A stretch of DNA of 62,787 nt. Source: Polyangia bacterium. GTDB lineage: Bacteria > Myxococcota_A > Polyangia > Polyangiales > Polyangiaceae. Under the pieces are notes generated by a model that saw nothing but the letters and a program-made list of their open reading frames with translations, was not told where the DNA came from and searched no databases. Of this stretch, positions 48,475 through 57,171 are shown piece by piece. The translations under genes were made by a program, and so were the position numbers. How positions within the stretch are numbered: the stretch's first letter is position 1; each line of letters starts with the position of its first letter. The DNA is taken from the NCBI GenBank assembly GCA_030426145.1, contig JAUHZF010000009.1, forward strand, positions 1 through 62,787. Reading direction: 5' to 3'.

Positions 48475-49587
48475 TCAGTCCGCTTCGGCGGCTTCTTTCT
48501 TCTGTTTACGCACGCGACGGGCGATGGGGCTGCGTAGGCCGGTGGCCGTCGTGCGCTCGGCGACCTTCTTGGCCAGCGCCTTCGCCTGGCGCACCGTGCC
48601 CCGCACCAGGCCTTCTTGGGGGCGGCAGGGGCCGAGGGTGTCGGCCGCGTGGGCGCCGCGCTCGCCCATCGGCCTGGGGGCCCCGACGGTGGTGTCGATT
48701 TCGGTCTGGCGCTCGACCTCGGCGTTGAGCTCGGCCCCCAGCATCACGGACCAGGCGGTGAGGAACATCCAGAGCATGAGCGCGACCACCGCTCCGAGGG
48801 ACCCGTAGGCGCGCAGGTGGATGAAGTGTTGGATGTAGGTCGACAGGAGGATGGAGCCTGCCACCCAGATCACCGTCGCCACCACCGCGCCGAGCACGGT
48901 CCAGCGCACGCGTGCGGGACGTCGTGCGGGGCCATTGCGGTAGAGCACCGTCATGCCCCCGACAGAGGTGGCGAAGAGCACGGGCCACCGAACCCACACC
49001 GCATCGTCCACGCCGATGATGGCGAGGGCGGCGGGCAGGGCCACGATGAGGCCGATGCTCACCGTGGCGAGCAACACCGCGCCCACGGTGAAGGCGAGCG
49101 AAACGGCGCGAAGGTGGACCCAACCCCGATTGACGTCTTCGTCGTAGGCGATGGTGAGGGCGCTGAGCAGCGAGGTCATGGCGCGGCTCGCGCTCCAGGC
49201 CGACAGCAGGAGATTCAGGGCGAGGCTGACGCCGAGGGTGGTGCTGGAGCGGGCCACGATGCGCTGGAGCTGGGTCTCGAAGAGCTCGGAGCTCGAGGCC
49301 GGGAGATAGGTGGCCAGCGAGGTGAGGTGGTTCTGCACGTCCTGGGGGTCGGCGATGAGCCCGTAGATGGAGACGATGGCGCCCAATGCTGGCACCAGTG
49401 CGAGCAGCCCAAAAAACGCGACCCCGGCCGCCACGACGGTGACGTTGTCGGACCCGAGCTCGCGCCGCAGCCGCCAGAAGATGTCGCGCCAGCCCGACCG
49501 GGGGATCCCGAGCGGGCTCTGGGCCTCTCGGCCGCATGGGCGCGCGCACAGGCGCTCGAACTCCGTCACGATGCCGGAGGATGTCAC
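48475..49587 (-). CDS. YihY/UPF0761 (BrkB-like) membrane protein
   Basis: A 370-residue protein with about six transmembrane helices: VTVVAAGVAFFGLLALVPALGAIVSIYGL (about 49-77), ARAMTSLL-type helix, VSLAFTVGAVLLATVSIGLIVALP, VGGMTVLYRNGPARR, and GSLGAVVALMLWMFLTAWSVMLGAELNAEVER, the most conserved YihY segment. A basic Lys/Arg tail follows (about 310-370). Often mis-called ribonuclease BN. Function in the envelope unknown. Divergent from the Hsp70-like gene. Confidence 0.93.
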   Translation of the reverse strand: MTSSGIVTEFERLCARPCGREAQSPLGIPRSGWRDIFWRLRRELGSDNVTVVAAGVAFFGLLALVPALGAIVSIYGLIADPQDVQNHLTSLATYLPASSSELFETQLQRIVARSSTTLGVSLALNLLLSAWSASRAMTSLLSALTIAYDEDVNRGWVHLRAVSLAFTVGAVLLATVSIGLIVALPAALAIIGVDDAVWVRWPVLFATSVGGMTVLYRNGPARRPARVRWTVLGAVVATVIWVAGSILLSTYIQHFIHLRAYGSLGAVVALMLWMFLTAWSVMLGAELNAEVERQTEIDTTVGAPRPMGERGAHAADTLGPCRPQEGLVRGTVRQAKALAKKVAERTTATGLRSPIARRVRKQKKEAAEAD

Positions 49588-49646
49588 GGGCGGGGCGCTG
49601 CGCGCTACCTTGGCCCCATGGTGGACCGCTGGGTAACCTTCTGACC

Positions 49647-51188
49647 GTGAGGTTGGGTATCGATCTCGGAACCACGCGAACCGTCGTCGCCGTGAGCGAT
49701 CGCGGGAACTTCCCGGTGGTGGGCTTCTCCACCCCCGACGGGGATGTGGTCGACCACGTGCCCACCATCAGCGCGGCCACCGACGACGGACTGGTCCACG
49801 GACACGCGGCCGAGCAGGCGGCGTTGCGCGGTGCGCCGCATCTCCGCTCGTGGAAGCGGCTCCTCGGCCGGCACGGGCCCGAGCACCGGGTCGAGATCGG
49901 CGGGGTCGAGCTGAGCCTCATGGACCTGGCCGAGGACTTCCTGCGCGCGCTCGCGGTCGACCTGCTCGAGCGCTCCAATCTGCCTCACCGCGAGGAGCTG
50001 CCGGAGGCCGTGGTCAGCGTTCCGGCCAATGCGCACTCGGCCCAGCGCTTTACCACCATGGAGGCCTTCCGACGGGCCGGCTTCTCGGTGCGGGCGCTCG
50101 TCAACGAACCGAGCGCGGCCGCCCTCGAGTACGCCCATCGCTACAAGAACAAGCTCAACCGCAAGCGCGACCACGTGCTCGTTTACGACCTCGGAGGCGG
50201 CACCTTCGATGCGGCCTTGGTCACCGTGCGCGGGGCGGATCACGACGTGGTCGACACGGCCGGGATCCAGGAGCTCGGCGGCGACGACTTCGACGCGGTC
50301 ATGCTCGAGATGGCCCTCGAGCGGGCCGGGGTCTCGATGGACGAGGCGCGACCCGCTCTGGGGCCATTGCTCGAGGAGTGCCGGGAAGCCAAGGAGGCCA
50401 TCGGCGCCAATACGAAGAAGATCGTGCTCGAGCTGAGCGCGCTCGGCGATGCTGCACCCGACGGCCCGGTGGTGCTCAAGATCGCCGACTACTACGAACG
50501 CCTGCGTCCCTTCGTGGAGCACACCCTCACGGCCCTCAGCCAAGTGATGGCGCCGGGGCAGGGGGTCGACGACGTCGAAGCCCTCAAAGAGCAGGCCGCC
50601 GACGCGGGGGTGGCCGGCGTCTACGTCGTCGGCGGGGGCTCGGGGCTCCCGGTGGTACCGCGCATCCTGCGGGAGCGGTTCGCCCACAGGGTGCAGCGCT
50701 CGGTGCACCCCTCGGCGTCGACCGCGATCGGCCTCGCCATCGCGGCCAGCGAAGACGCGGCGCCGGGGCTACAGGAACGTTTCACCCGCCACCTCGGGGT
50801 CTTTCGAGAGCAGCACGCCGGCCGCTGGATCAGCTTCGACCGCATCTTCGCGCGAGGCACGCCGGTGCCCGCGCCCGGGGAGCCCGTCTTGATCGAGCGC
50901 CGCCAGTACCGACCTGCGCACAACATCGGTCACTTCCGCTTCGTGGAGTGCGGCGCCCTCGACGACCACGGTCAGCCACGAGGCGACATCTCGCCTCATG
51001 GCGTCGTCTACTTTCCCTACGACCGCCACCTGCGCGACCGCGACGTCTTCCGGCGCGACGACATCGCGCGAATGGACCGCGAGGGCCCGCCCATCGAGGA
51101 GCGCTACGAGGTCGACGCCACGGGCACGGTGCAGGTGACCATCCTCGATCGAGAAAACGGCTTCGAGCGGCGCTACCGGCTCGGCTGA
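49647..51188 (+). CDS. Hsp70-family (DnaK-like) chaperone, short form
   Basis: A 513-residue Hsp70 ATPase: phosphate-1 LGIDLGTTRTVVAV (residues 3-16), VSVPANAHSAQR, VYDLGGGTFDAALV phosphate-2, EPSAAALEYA, and VVGGGSGLPVVP adenosine motif. The C-terminal part is short (about 390-513) and lacks the lid helices of DnaK, like HscC-type or other minor Hsp70s. GTG start at 49647 is forced by homology; there is no DnaJ or GrpE neighbour. Divergent from YihY across 59 bases. Confidence 0.9.
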   Translation: MRLGIDLGTTRTVVAVSDRGNFPVVGFSTPDGDVVDHVPTISAATDDGLVHGHAAEQAALRGAPHLRSWKRLLGRHGPEHRVEIGGVELSLMDLAEDFLRALAVDLLERSNLPHREELPEAVVSVPANAHSAQRFTTMEAFRRAGFSVRALVNEPSAAALEYAHRYKNKLNRKRDHVLVYDLGGGTFDAALVTVRGADHDVVDTAGIQELGGDDFDAVMLEMALERAGVSMDEARPALGPLLEECREAKEAIGANTKKIVLELSALGDAAPDGPVVLKIADYYERLRPFVEHTLTALSQVMAPGQGVDDVEALKEQAADAGVAGVYVVGGGSGLPVVPRILRERFAHRVQRSVHPSASTAIGLAIAASEDAAPGLQERFTRHLGVFREQHAGRWISFDRIFARGTPVPAPGEPVLIERRQYRPAHNIGHFRFVECGALDDHGQPRGDISPHGVVYFPYDRHLRDRDVFRRDDIARMDREGPPIEERYEVDATGTVQVTILDRENGFERRYRLG

Positions 51189-51479
51189 CTGCGACCCGCC
51201 CGGTCCCACCCGGACCCGTTCCGGGCGGTGGACGCGTGCGACCGCGGGGATGCGACTATCCGGTGGTCCATGGCGTGCGTGCGGGCGCCAAGTCCACGCG
51301 ATGGCGCGGGCTTTCGCCGCGGTGAGACCGGAGGCGTCGCACTGCGCTGGCTGTTGAGCGATCCGCCTCGGGCGTTTGCTCCGACACGAGATTCCAGTGT
51401 CTTACATGGTGGCACAGGGTGTGCTCTTGGGTTCGAGCGAATCGTGAGTGCGGCGTGTTGGCCGCGGGAGGAGATCGAC
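51189..51479. other. Intergenic region with GC-rich hairpin
   Basis: 291 bases between the Hsp70-like and M23-like genes. CCGCCCGG at 51196-51203 and CCGGGCGG at 51221-51228 form an 8-bp inverted repeat with a 17-base loop seven bases after the Hsp70-like stop, a possible terminator without a T-run. The rest probably contains the promoter of the next gene; nothing more is recognisable. Confidence 0.45.
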
Positions 51480-52790
51480 ATGTTCAGCTCGAACCAAAGC
51501 GTTCAGGGAAACCGTCTGGCCATCGTGGCCTTCATCGCCCTCGTGGGCGGAGGCTGCGCGAGCGACGGCGCGGCGTGGATGGACGGAGGCGGCGCCGACC
51601 GTCCCGACGTGGCCGAAGCGGCCGACCCGTGTGAGGGGCGTCTCGACGGCTTCCACTGTGACGTACAGCAAGGGGTCGAGGTGAGCTTCGAGTGCCGCGA
51701 AGAAGCCATGGTCGAGGCGTCGGAGTGTCCCTACGGATGCGGTCCAATGGGCTGCCTCGACGCTCCGGTGGAGGACCCCTGCGCGGTCGCGCCGTCGGAC
51801 GGCACCTTCTGCGGGGGCAACCTCGGCGGGATCGAGGGCGTGCTCTACACCTGCCAAGGTGGCGAAACCGTCGACACCAACACCTGCCCCCACGGATGCG
51901 GCGGCGAGACGGTCGGCTCACCTCAAGCCTGCGATCCCGAGCCTCCGCCCGAAGACCCGCCGGCGCCGGTCGACCCCTGCGTGAATGCGCCGGCGAGCGG
52001 CGTCTTCTGCGGCGGTGAGATCGCGGGTACCGCAGGCACCGTCTACACCTGCGAGGGTGGCAGCACGAAGGAGACCCAGGTTTGCGGCGGAAGCTGCGAC
52101 ACCGGGTCGTGCGATGATCTCGGCACCGTGGTTTGCATCCAGCCCCCCTCGGGGCCGGTCACGCTCGGCTTCCAGGGGTGCGGCGGCCACGCCGGGCTCG
52201 ACATCGGCCTTCCCTACGGCACGCCGCTCAGCGCCCCCGTCGCCGGCACCGTGGTCGGTTTGCAGACCGGCCACGGCAACTGTTGGGGAAGCGGCAACGA
52301 TTACTTCGGGGCTTGTTCGACCGCGTGTTGGAACAGCTTCAACTACGTGAAGGTGAAGGCCGACGCGGGCGACCCGCTGCTGCCCGGCCACGACCTCTAC
52401 GTCTACTACCTGCACGTCTCGGCCGTCGCGCCCGGCATCGAGGTCGGCTCCCACGTCGCGCAGGGGGCCCCGCTGGCCGCAGTGGGCGACGCCGGTTGCG
52501 TGTCTGGGCCCAACGTCGAGGTTCAGGTGGTGAGCGTGCCCAACGGCCAACCCGCCGCCCTCGGCACCTGCGACTCGGTCGACCCCAGCACCCGCTTCTG
52601 TGGCGCTCTGCCCAACCCGGGCTGCGGCTGCCAGGCCGGCATGGACAACTTCTGCGGCTACGGCCCCAACACCCCTGGCTGCCCGATGACCCAGCCCGGT
52701 GGCTACTGCGACTTCAATGGCGACGGTGGCTACGCCGATGGGAACTGGCTCCAGGGCTACTACCACTACCAAGCTGTCTGCGGCGGTTAA
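51480..52790 (+). CDS. M23-like (LytM) lipoprotein with Cys-rich repeats, degenerate metal site
   Basis: A 436-residue lipoprotein: …RLAIVAFIALVGGGCASDG (lipobox GGC). Residues about 45-215 hold three related Cys-rich repeats ending with CPYGCG, CPHGCGG and CGGSC. The C-terminal M23 domain (about 225-370) has HAGLDIGLPYGTPLSAPVAGTVV and YYLHVS; the final HxH zinc motif (usually HLHFE) is replaced by SGPNVEVQ, so two ligands are changed and peptidase activity may be lost. ATG at 51480 is preferred; the frame is open upstream to 51228. Likely binds peptidoglycan. Confidence 0.88.
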   Translation: MFSSNQSVQGNRLAIVAFIALVGGGCASDGAAWMDGGGADRPDVAEAADPCEGRLDGFHCDVQQGVEVSFECREEAMVEASECPYGCGPMGCLDAPVEDPCAVAPSDGTFCGGNLGGIEGVLYTCQGGETVDTNTCPHGCGGETVGSPQACDPEPPPEDPPAPVDPCVNAPASGVFCGGEIAGTAGTVYTCEGGSTKETQVCGGSCDTGSCDDLGTVVCIQPPSGPVTLGFQGCGGHAGLDIGLPYGTPLSAPVAGTVVGLQTGHGNCWGSGNDYFGACSTACWNSFNYVKVKADAGDPLLPGHDLYVYYLHVSAVAPGIEVGSHVAQGAPLAAVGDAGCVSGPNVEVQVVSVPNGQPAALGTCDSVDPSTRFCGALPNPGCGCQAGMDNFCGYGPNTPGCPMTQPGGYCDFNGDGGYADGNWLQGYYHYQAVCGG

Positions 52791-53074
52791 CGCCCCCTCT
52801 CGCCGCAGGTCCAACCTCAAAAACAGAGGTTGGCGCCGGTGCCCCGGTCCTCGTGGACTGGGGCATCTGCGTTTGTGAAGAGGGCCGCGCGCGCCGGCAC
52901 ACCACGGTGGCCAAGGCGCGCGTGCGACGGCGCCGCGGCGAGAGGTACTGCTGTGGTATCCGAAGCCTCGGAGCTTGACGCCGCGGGCGCCGAGAAAGAG
53001 GCTTTTGCCAGTTGTATGCGGTCGGTCGATGGACCGATCGGGCGTTCCGCGTCGAACGTCTCGCTGTCTGCACG
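52791..53074. other. Intergenic region before the aldo/keto reductase gene
   Basis: 284 bases with no recognisable gene. CGGTC-GATG-GACCG at about 53021-53034 is a small palindrome about 40 bases before the aldo/keto reductase start and could be an operator. No terminator with a T-run was found after the M23-like gene. Confidence 0.35.
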
Positions 53075-53959
53075 ATGAGATACGCGTCGTTTCTGTCCGA
53101 TAGCCCACCTGTTTCTACCCTCGGCCTCGGCCTGTGGCCCCTCACCGGAGCCATGGGATCCATCGATGCCGAAGCGGCCAAGTCCACCATCGCGGCCGCC
53201 ATCGAACGGGGGATCACCTTCTTCGACGCGAGCCGCACGGCGCCCGTGTCCGAGGAGCTGCTCGGACAGGTGATCCGCGGCGACCAGAGGCACGAGCTCG
53301 TGCTCGCGACCAAGGCCTATCCAGGCGAGCGCTTCGAGAGCCTGAGGACCACGGTGGAGAAGTCTCTCCGTGCGCTCCGAAGCGACTACATCGACCTGTT
53401 CCAGCTCCAGGGGTGGTATCCGCAGATGCCCATCGAGCAGGTGATCATCGATGCGCAGAAGCTCGTCTCCGAGGGCAAGATCCGCCACCTCGGGGTCTGT
53501 AACTTCGACGCCTCAGTGCTCGAGAGCGCGCTGCGGGGAGGCCCGGTTGCCACCAATGCGCTCGAGCTCAACTTGCTGCAACGCGCTGCCGAAGAGGAGG
53601 ACCTCGCTGCGTGTGCGCGGCAGGACGTGGCCGTGATCGCGCACAGCGCATTGGCCAAGGGGCTGCTCTCCGGTCGCTATCGCGCGGGTCACACCTTCGC
53701 CGACGACGACGAGCGCGCGCGCTTCTCCGACGTGGCCAAACGTCTCGACGACGGGCAGCTCGACCAGCTCGTGGCGGTCGCCGACGCCGCCGCGCATCCA
53801 TTGCCAGAGCTCGCCATCGCATGGCTCATCTCGCGGCCCACCGTCGCGGTCACGCTCGTCGGCGCCAAGCACCCCGACCAGGTCGAACAAAATTGCCGCG
53901 CCGTCGAGCTCGCGCTCGACGGCGATCTGATGGCGAAGCTGGACGGGGTCACGGCCTGA
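53075..53959 (+). CDS. Aldo/keto reductase-fold protein lacking catalytic Tyr and His
   Basis: A 294-residue AKR TIM barrel: STLGLGLWPLTG at the start, IERGITFFDAS, LVLATKAYPGE, LRALRSDYIDLFQLQGW, GKIRHLGVCNF and VGAKHPDQVEQN near the end. Of the AKR tetrad, Asp (FFD) and Lys (ATK) are kept, but the Tyr five residues after Asp is Ala and the His of the DLxxxH strand is Gln. So either it is a non-reductase member or uses another mechanism. ATG at 53075; frame open to 53012. Convergent with the DksA-like gene. Confidence 0.88.
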   Translation: MRYASFLSDSPPVSTLGLGLWPLTGAMGSIDAEAAKSTIAAAIERGITFFDASRTAPVSEELLGQVIRGDQRHELVLATKAYPGERFESLRTTVEKSLRALRSDYIDLFQLQGWYPQMPIEQVIIDAQKLVSEGKIRHLGVCNFDASVLESALRGGPVATNALELNLLQRAAEEEDLAACARQDVAVIAHSALAKGLLSGRYRAGHTFADDDERARFSDVAKRLDDGQLDQLVAVADAAAHPLPELAIAWLISRPTVAVTLVGAKHPDQVEQNCRAVELALDGDLMAKLDGVTA

Positions 53960-53981
53960 AGGCCACACCCCGGAGATGCGT

Positions 53982-54464
53982 TCAGGCCTGGCGCGAGCGC
54001 TTCTCGCGCTCGAGCTCTTCCTTGTAACGAACGCTGTAGCGGGTCCAGGGGCGCACGGAGAGGCGGGGGAACCCGATGGCCTCGTCGGTGCCCTCGCAGA
54101 GGCCGTACTCACCATCGCGCATCTTCTCGATCGCGTGGTCGATCTCCCGGAGGAGCTTGCGCTCCTTGTCCGCGAACCGGATGAGGTAAGCCTGCTCCGA
54201 GTGACGGTTGGCGACGTCGACCTCGTCCGCGAGGGGGTCGATGTCGGTGACCGCCTCGCCGAGGTGCTTGTCGAGACCACGCAGCACCCGGACCCGCTCG
54301 TCCTGGAGCTTCTGGAAGAGCTCGAGAACCTGCTCCTCTTCCAGGCCGGCGTCTTCGTCCGCCTTGGGCGTGAAGGTCAGACGCTTGGGCGTCTCCGCCT
54401 TGGGCGCCTCGTCCTTGGCCTCGGTCTTCTTCGTGGTCGCCTTCTTGCTCTTCGTCTTCGCCAT
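53982..54464 (-). CDS. DksA/TraR-family protein without the four-Cys zinc site
   Basis: A 160-residue protein: a Lys/Ala/Glu-rich N-terminal tail (1-35), the DksA coiled-coil (about 42-115: LEEEQVLELFQKLQDERV … REIDHAIEKMRDGEYG), and the globular C-terminal segment CEGTDEAIGFPRLSVRPWTRYSVRY. The four zinc Cys of DksA are reduced to one (YGLC), the others replaced by Thr, Ser and Arg. It would still bind the RNA polymerase secondary channel like Cys-poor DksA2 proteins (inference). The acidic coiled-coil tip is retained (DIDPLADE). Confidence 0.9.
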   Translation of the reverse strand: MAKTKSKKATTKKTEAKDEAPKAETPKRLTFTPKADEDAGLEEEQVLELFQKLQDERVRVLRGLDKHLGEAVTDIDPLADEVDVANRHSEQAYLIRFADKERKLLREIDHAIEKMRDGEYGLCEGTDEAIGFPRLSVRPWTRYSVRYKEELEREKRSRQA

Positions 54465-54594
54465 TGGCAGCCGTATCTCCTGGCGCGCGTTGGGCGCCCC
54501 CCCTGTAATTCGGGGCCCCTAGTGGAGGGCGAGGCACCTTAGTACAGGGGGGCGGTTCAAGCTACCGATGTTTGTCCGCCCCCCGAACCGCGCA
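54465..54594. other. Intergenic region, DksA-like gene promoter
   Basis: 130 bases upstream of the DksA-like gene on the minus strand, preceding the stop of the MBL gene. A short hairpin-prone G/C stretch around 54498-54530 and a G-run at 54547-54552; no definite terminator or promoter is assigned. Confidence 0.35.
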
Positions 54595-55389
54595 TCAGAG
54601 CGTCAGGGAGAGGCCGTCATCGGCGAAGGTGACGGGTGGGCTTCCGGCCGGGACCTCGTCGAGCAGCCGCTCGCGCGCGGCGCGCACGGCCGCGCCCAGG
54701 TGACTGAACACGACGCGCTTGGCCGTGCACTGCGGCAGGTAAGTCAGCCAGTCCTCCCACGCGCAGTGACGACCGATGGGGTGTTTCAGGCCCGAGCACT
54801 CGGCCACGAGCAGGTCGACGCCGTCGGCGGCGGCCATCAGTCCATCGCCGAGCCGGGTGTCGCCGCTGAAGGCCACCACCTTGTCGCCTTCCGGACTGGG
54901 GACCGTGAAGCGCAGGCACAGGGGCTGCTCTGGCGGGTCCATGTGGTCGGCGGGAAAGCCTTGCACCGCGAGTCCCGTGAGCGTCGCCTCCCCACCCGGT
55001 AGCAGCTCTCGAAAGTCGAGCTCGTAGGGGCGGGGTCGGTCGAGGATGTCGCCGTAGGTGACGCCCAGCAGCGCCTCGAGGCGCGACTGAACCCCCACCG
55101 GGCCCAAGATCTTCATCACCTGGCTGCGAGGCTCGTTGAACATGCCGTCGATGGCCAGGAAGGGGAACCCGCCGATGTGATCGCCGTGGAGGTGGGTGAA
55201 GGCGAAGGCGGCGATGTCGCTCGGACGGCGCCCCAAGCGCCGCAGGGCCATGAGGCTGGTGGCGCCGAAGTCGATCATGACCGGCCCGAGGGCCTCGTCG
55301 TGGGGCTCGAGCAGGTAGCAGCTGTGGGCCCTCCCGGCGGCGTTGAAGGCATCGGAGGACCCGACGACGGTGAGGTCCAGGCAGGCCAT
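54595..55389 (-). CDS. MBL-fold metallo-hydrolase (RNase Z-like)
   Basis: A 264-residue beta-lactamase-fold enzyme with the full two-metal motif THLHGDHIGG (residues 65-74), a distal His (PADHMD), FSGDTR and a late His in VFSHLG. The order fits the RNase Z/arylsulfatase-like subgroup, but it is shorter and its substrate is not known. It is transcribed divergently from the second TSP3/OmpA gene. Cytosolic; no signal peptide. Confidence 0.9.
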   Translation of the reverse strand: MACLDLTVVGSSDAFNAAGRAHSCYLLEPHDEALGPVMIDFGATSLMALRRLGRRPSDIAAFAFTHLHGDHIGGFPFLAIDGMFNEPRSQVMKILGPVGVQSRLEALLGVTYGDILDRPRPYELDFRELLPGGEATLTGLAVQGFPADHMDPPEQPLCLRFTVPSPEGDKVVAFSGDTRLGDGLMAAADGVDLLVAECSGLKHPIGRHCAWEDWLTYLPQCTAKRVVFSHLGAAVRAARERLLDEVPAGSPPVTFADDGLSLTL

Positions 55390-55479
55390 CCCTTCAGCGT
55401 ACCCCTGGCGGCGCGGGTTCGGAAGTCGATGACGGCGATCCTTGACGAGCCGGCGACTGATTGCGAAGGTGCTCGGCCT

Positions 55480-56634
55480 ATGATCCGCGGAGTGGCCCGT
55501 CTCGGGCAGTTAGGCTTGTTGATGTCGTCCCTCCTGGCCGTCGGTTGTCACGGACCGGTCCGGGCGCAGACCTACGCGGCCTACCGGAGTGGCTGCGACG
55601 CCGAAGACGTGAAGGTCGTCGAGCAAGATGGCCACGATCTCACCCTCGACGTCTGCGGCGTCTACGAGGACTGGGAGTGGAACGTGCTCGACGGCTGGAT
55701 CTACGCCGGCCCGTCCGCCAACCAGCCCAACCGGGCGCCCATCGTGGTCGACACGGACGGCGACGGCATCCCGGATCCCAAGGATGCCTGCCCGCAGGAG
55801 AAGGGTCTCGCCAACGCCGACCCCGCGCTCAACGGCTGCCCGCCGCCGCCCGACACCGACGGTGACGGCATCGCCGACAAGCTCGACGCCTGCCCGACCG
55901 AGAAGGGCGTGACGAACGAGGATCCGAAGAAGAACGGCTGCCCGCTGCCGACCGATGCCGATGGCGACGGGATCACCGACGACGTCGACGCCTGCCCGCA
56001 GGTGGTCGGCGAGCAGAACGAGGATCCGGCGAAGAACGGCTGCCCGCCCGACCGCGACGGCGACACCATTCTCGATGCCGACGATGCGTGCCCCGACGAG
56101 GCTGGCGTGGCGAACGAGGACAAGCGCCTCAACGGCTGCCCCAAGCAGGACCAGACGCACCATGTGATCGTGACCCGCACGGAGATCGTGATCACGCAGA
56201 AGATCCAGTTCGCGATCGGCAAGTCGAACATCAAGTCCGTCAGCTTCCCGCTCCTCGACGAGATCGCTCAGGTCATGAAGGACCACCCCGAGGTCCTCAA
56301 GATCGAGGTCCAGGGTCACACCGACAACACCGGCTCCGACGGCCTCAACCGGCGCCTCTCCGAAGCGCGGGCCAACGCCGTCATGGCGGCGCTCGTTCAG
56401 CGCGGCGTCGAGAAGGAGCGCCTCACGGCCAAGGGCTACGGTCCCGACAAGCCGCTCGCGTCGAACGACACCGACGAGGGCAAGGCGACCAACCGCCGCG
56501 TGCAGTTCGAGATCCTCGAGAAGAAGCCGCCGGTGGCTGCGCCGCCGAAGCGCCTCAAGCCCGCCGAGACGCCGGCCGATCCCGCGGCTCCGGCCCCGGC
56601 CGCACCGGCTCCGGCCGAGCCGGCCAAGCCCTGA
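55480..56634 (+). CDS. OmpA-family lipoprotein with thrombospondin type-3 repeats
   Basis: A 384-residue paralogue of the protein at 17864. ATG 55480 gives MIRGVARLGQLGLLMSSLLAVGC, a lipobox (AVGC). A short N-terminal domain (25-85) lacks the barrel of the paralogue; four or five TSP3 calcium repeats (DTDGDGIPDPKDACPQ type, about 86-215) and an OmpA peptidoglycan-binding domain (about 225-345; VQGHTDNTGSDGLNRRLSEARA, KGYGPDKPLASNDT) follow; the tail is Pro/Ala-rich. It tethers the outer membrane to the cell wall. Followed by a rho-independent-type terminator. Confidence 0.93.
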   Translation: MIRGVARLGQLGLLMSSLLAVGCHGPVRAQTYAAYRSGCDAEDVKVVEQDGHDLTLDVCGVYEDWEWNVLDGWIYAGPSANQPNRAPIVVDTDGDGIPDPKDACPQEKGLANADPALNGCPPPPDTDGDGIADKLDACPTEKGVTNEDPKKNGCPLPTDADGDGITDDVDACPQVVGEQNEDPAKNGCPPDRDGDTILDADDACPDEAGVANEDKRLNGCPKQDQTHHVIVTRTEIVITQKIQFAIGKSNIKSVSFPLLDEIAQVMKDHPEVLKIEVQGHTDNTGSDGLNRRLSEARANAVMAALVQRGVEKERLTAKGYGPDKPLASNDTDEGKATNRRVQFEILEKKPPVAAPPKRLKPAETPADPAAPAPAAPAPAEPAKP

Positions 56635-56654
56635 TCGGCTAGCGAGGCCATGAT

Positions 56655-56697
56655 GGCCGGGGCCAGGCTTCACGCCGGGCTCCGGCCTTCTTCATTT
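56655..56697 (+). terminator. Rho-independent-type terminator of the OmpA/TSP3 gene
   Basis: GGCCGG … CCGGCC outer stem (56655-56687) with further internal pairs, followed by TTCTTCATTT. It lies 20 bases after the stop codon and just before the convergent CBS-domain gene. Confidence 0.7.
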
Positions 56698-56701
56698 GGG
56701 G

Positions 56702-57124
56702 TCAGGCGTCTGTCGCGGCGAGCGCTACGAAGTCGCCTTCGGTGATGATGCCGAGCAGCGCGCCTTCATCGTCGACGACGCAGAGGCTGCCGATCTTCTG
56801 CTCGAGCATGCGCTTCGCCGCTTCGGCCAGGGGCACGTCGGGGCCGATCGTCTGCACCGTCGTCGTCATGGCGTCTTTGATGAGATACATGTCGCGCAGC
56901 CGCTCGGCCGCCCGCGTCCCGTAGCCCATCGCTTGGAGCAGCGCGTTGTGGAACAGGTCGCGCTGACTCACGATGCCCACGAGGCTGCCGTCGTCGTCCA
57001 CCACCGGGAGGTGTCGGATGCGGCCGAGATTCATCACGTCGCTCGCGCTCGCGAGCTTGTCGTTGCGTGCGAGGGTGACCACGCCGGACGTCATCACGTC
57101 ACGCACCAGGAGCGCCTTCGTCAT
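56702..57124 (-). CDS. CBS-domain pair protein
   Basis: A 140-residue protein from ATG 57124 (MTKALLVRDVMTSG; a GTG/ATG pair nine bases further upstream is also possible). Two CBS modules: MTSGVVTLARNDKLASASDVM … HLPVVDDDGSLVGIVSQRDL, and AMTTTVQTIG … GSLCVVDDEGALLGIITEGDF. Such pairs bind adenine nucleotides and act as energy sensors. Standalone here, partner unknown. Confidence 0.93.
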   Translation of the reverse strand: MTKALLVRDVMTSGVVTLARNDKLASASDVMNLGRIRHLPVVDDDGSLVGIVSQRDLFHNALLQAMGYGTRAAERLRDMYLIKDAMTTTVQTIGPDVPLAEAAKRMLEQKIGSLCVVDDEGALLGIITEGDFVALAATDA

Positions 57125-57171
57125 GGCGCGCATTCAAGCACCGCGTTCCCGCGAGGTCACGGGGGTGTGCG

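Noticed and set aside
48475..49587. YihY membrane protein as the effector of the retron
   Set aside because: It lies upstream with a hairpin after its stop codon, and YihY is a widely conserved housekeeping family not specific for retrons. Left as only a weak possibility.
51228..51479. Upstream extension of the M23-like protein to 51228
   Set aside because: The added residues have no signal peptide and would bury the lipoprotein signal that begins at 51480.
53953..53988. 8-bp inverted repeat GGCCTGAA/TTCAGGCC spanning two convergent stop codons as a terminator
   Set aside because: Both proteins happen to end in Ala-stop (GCC TGA), which creates the repeat; the 20-base spacer and lack of a T-run make a terminator doubtful.
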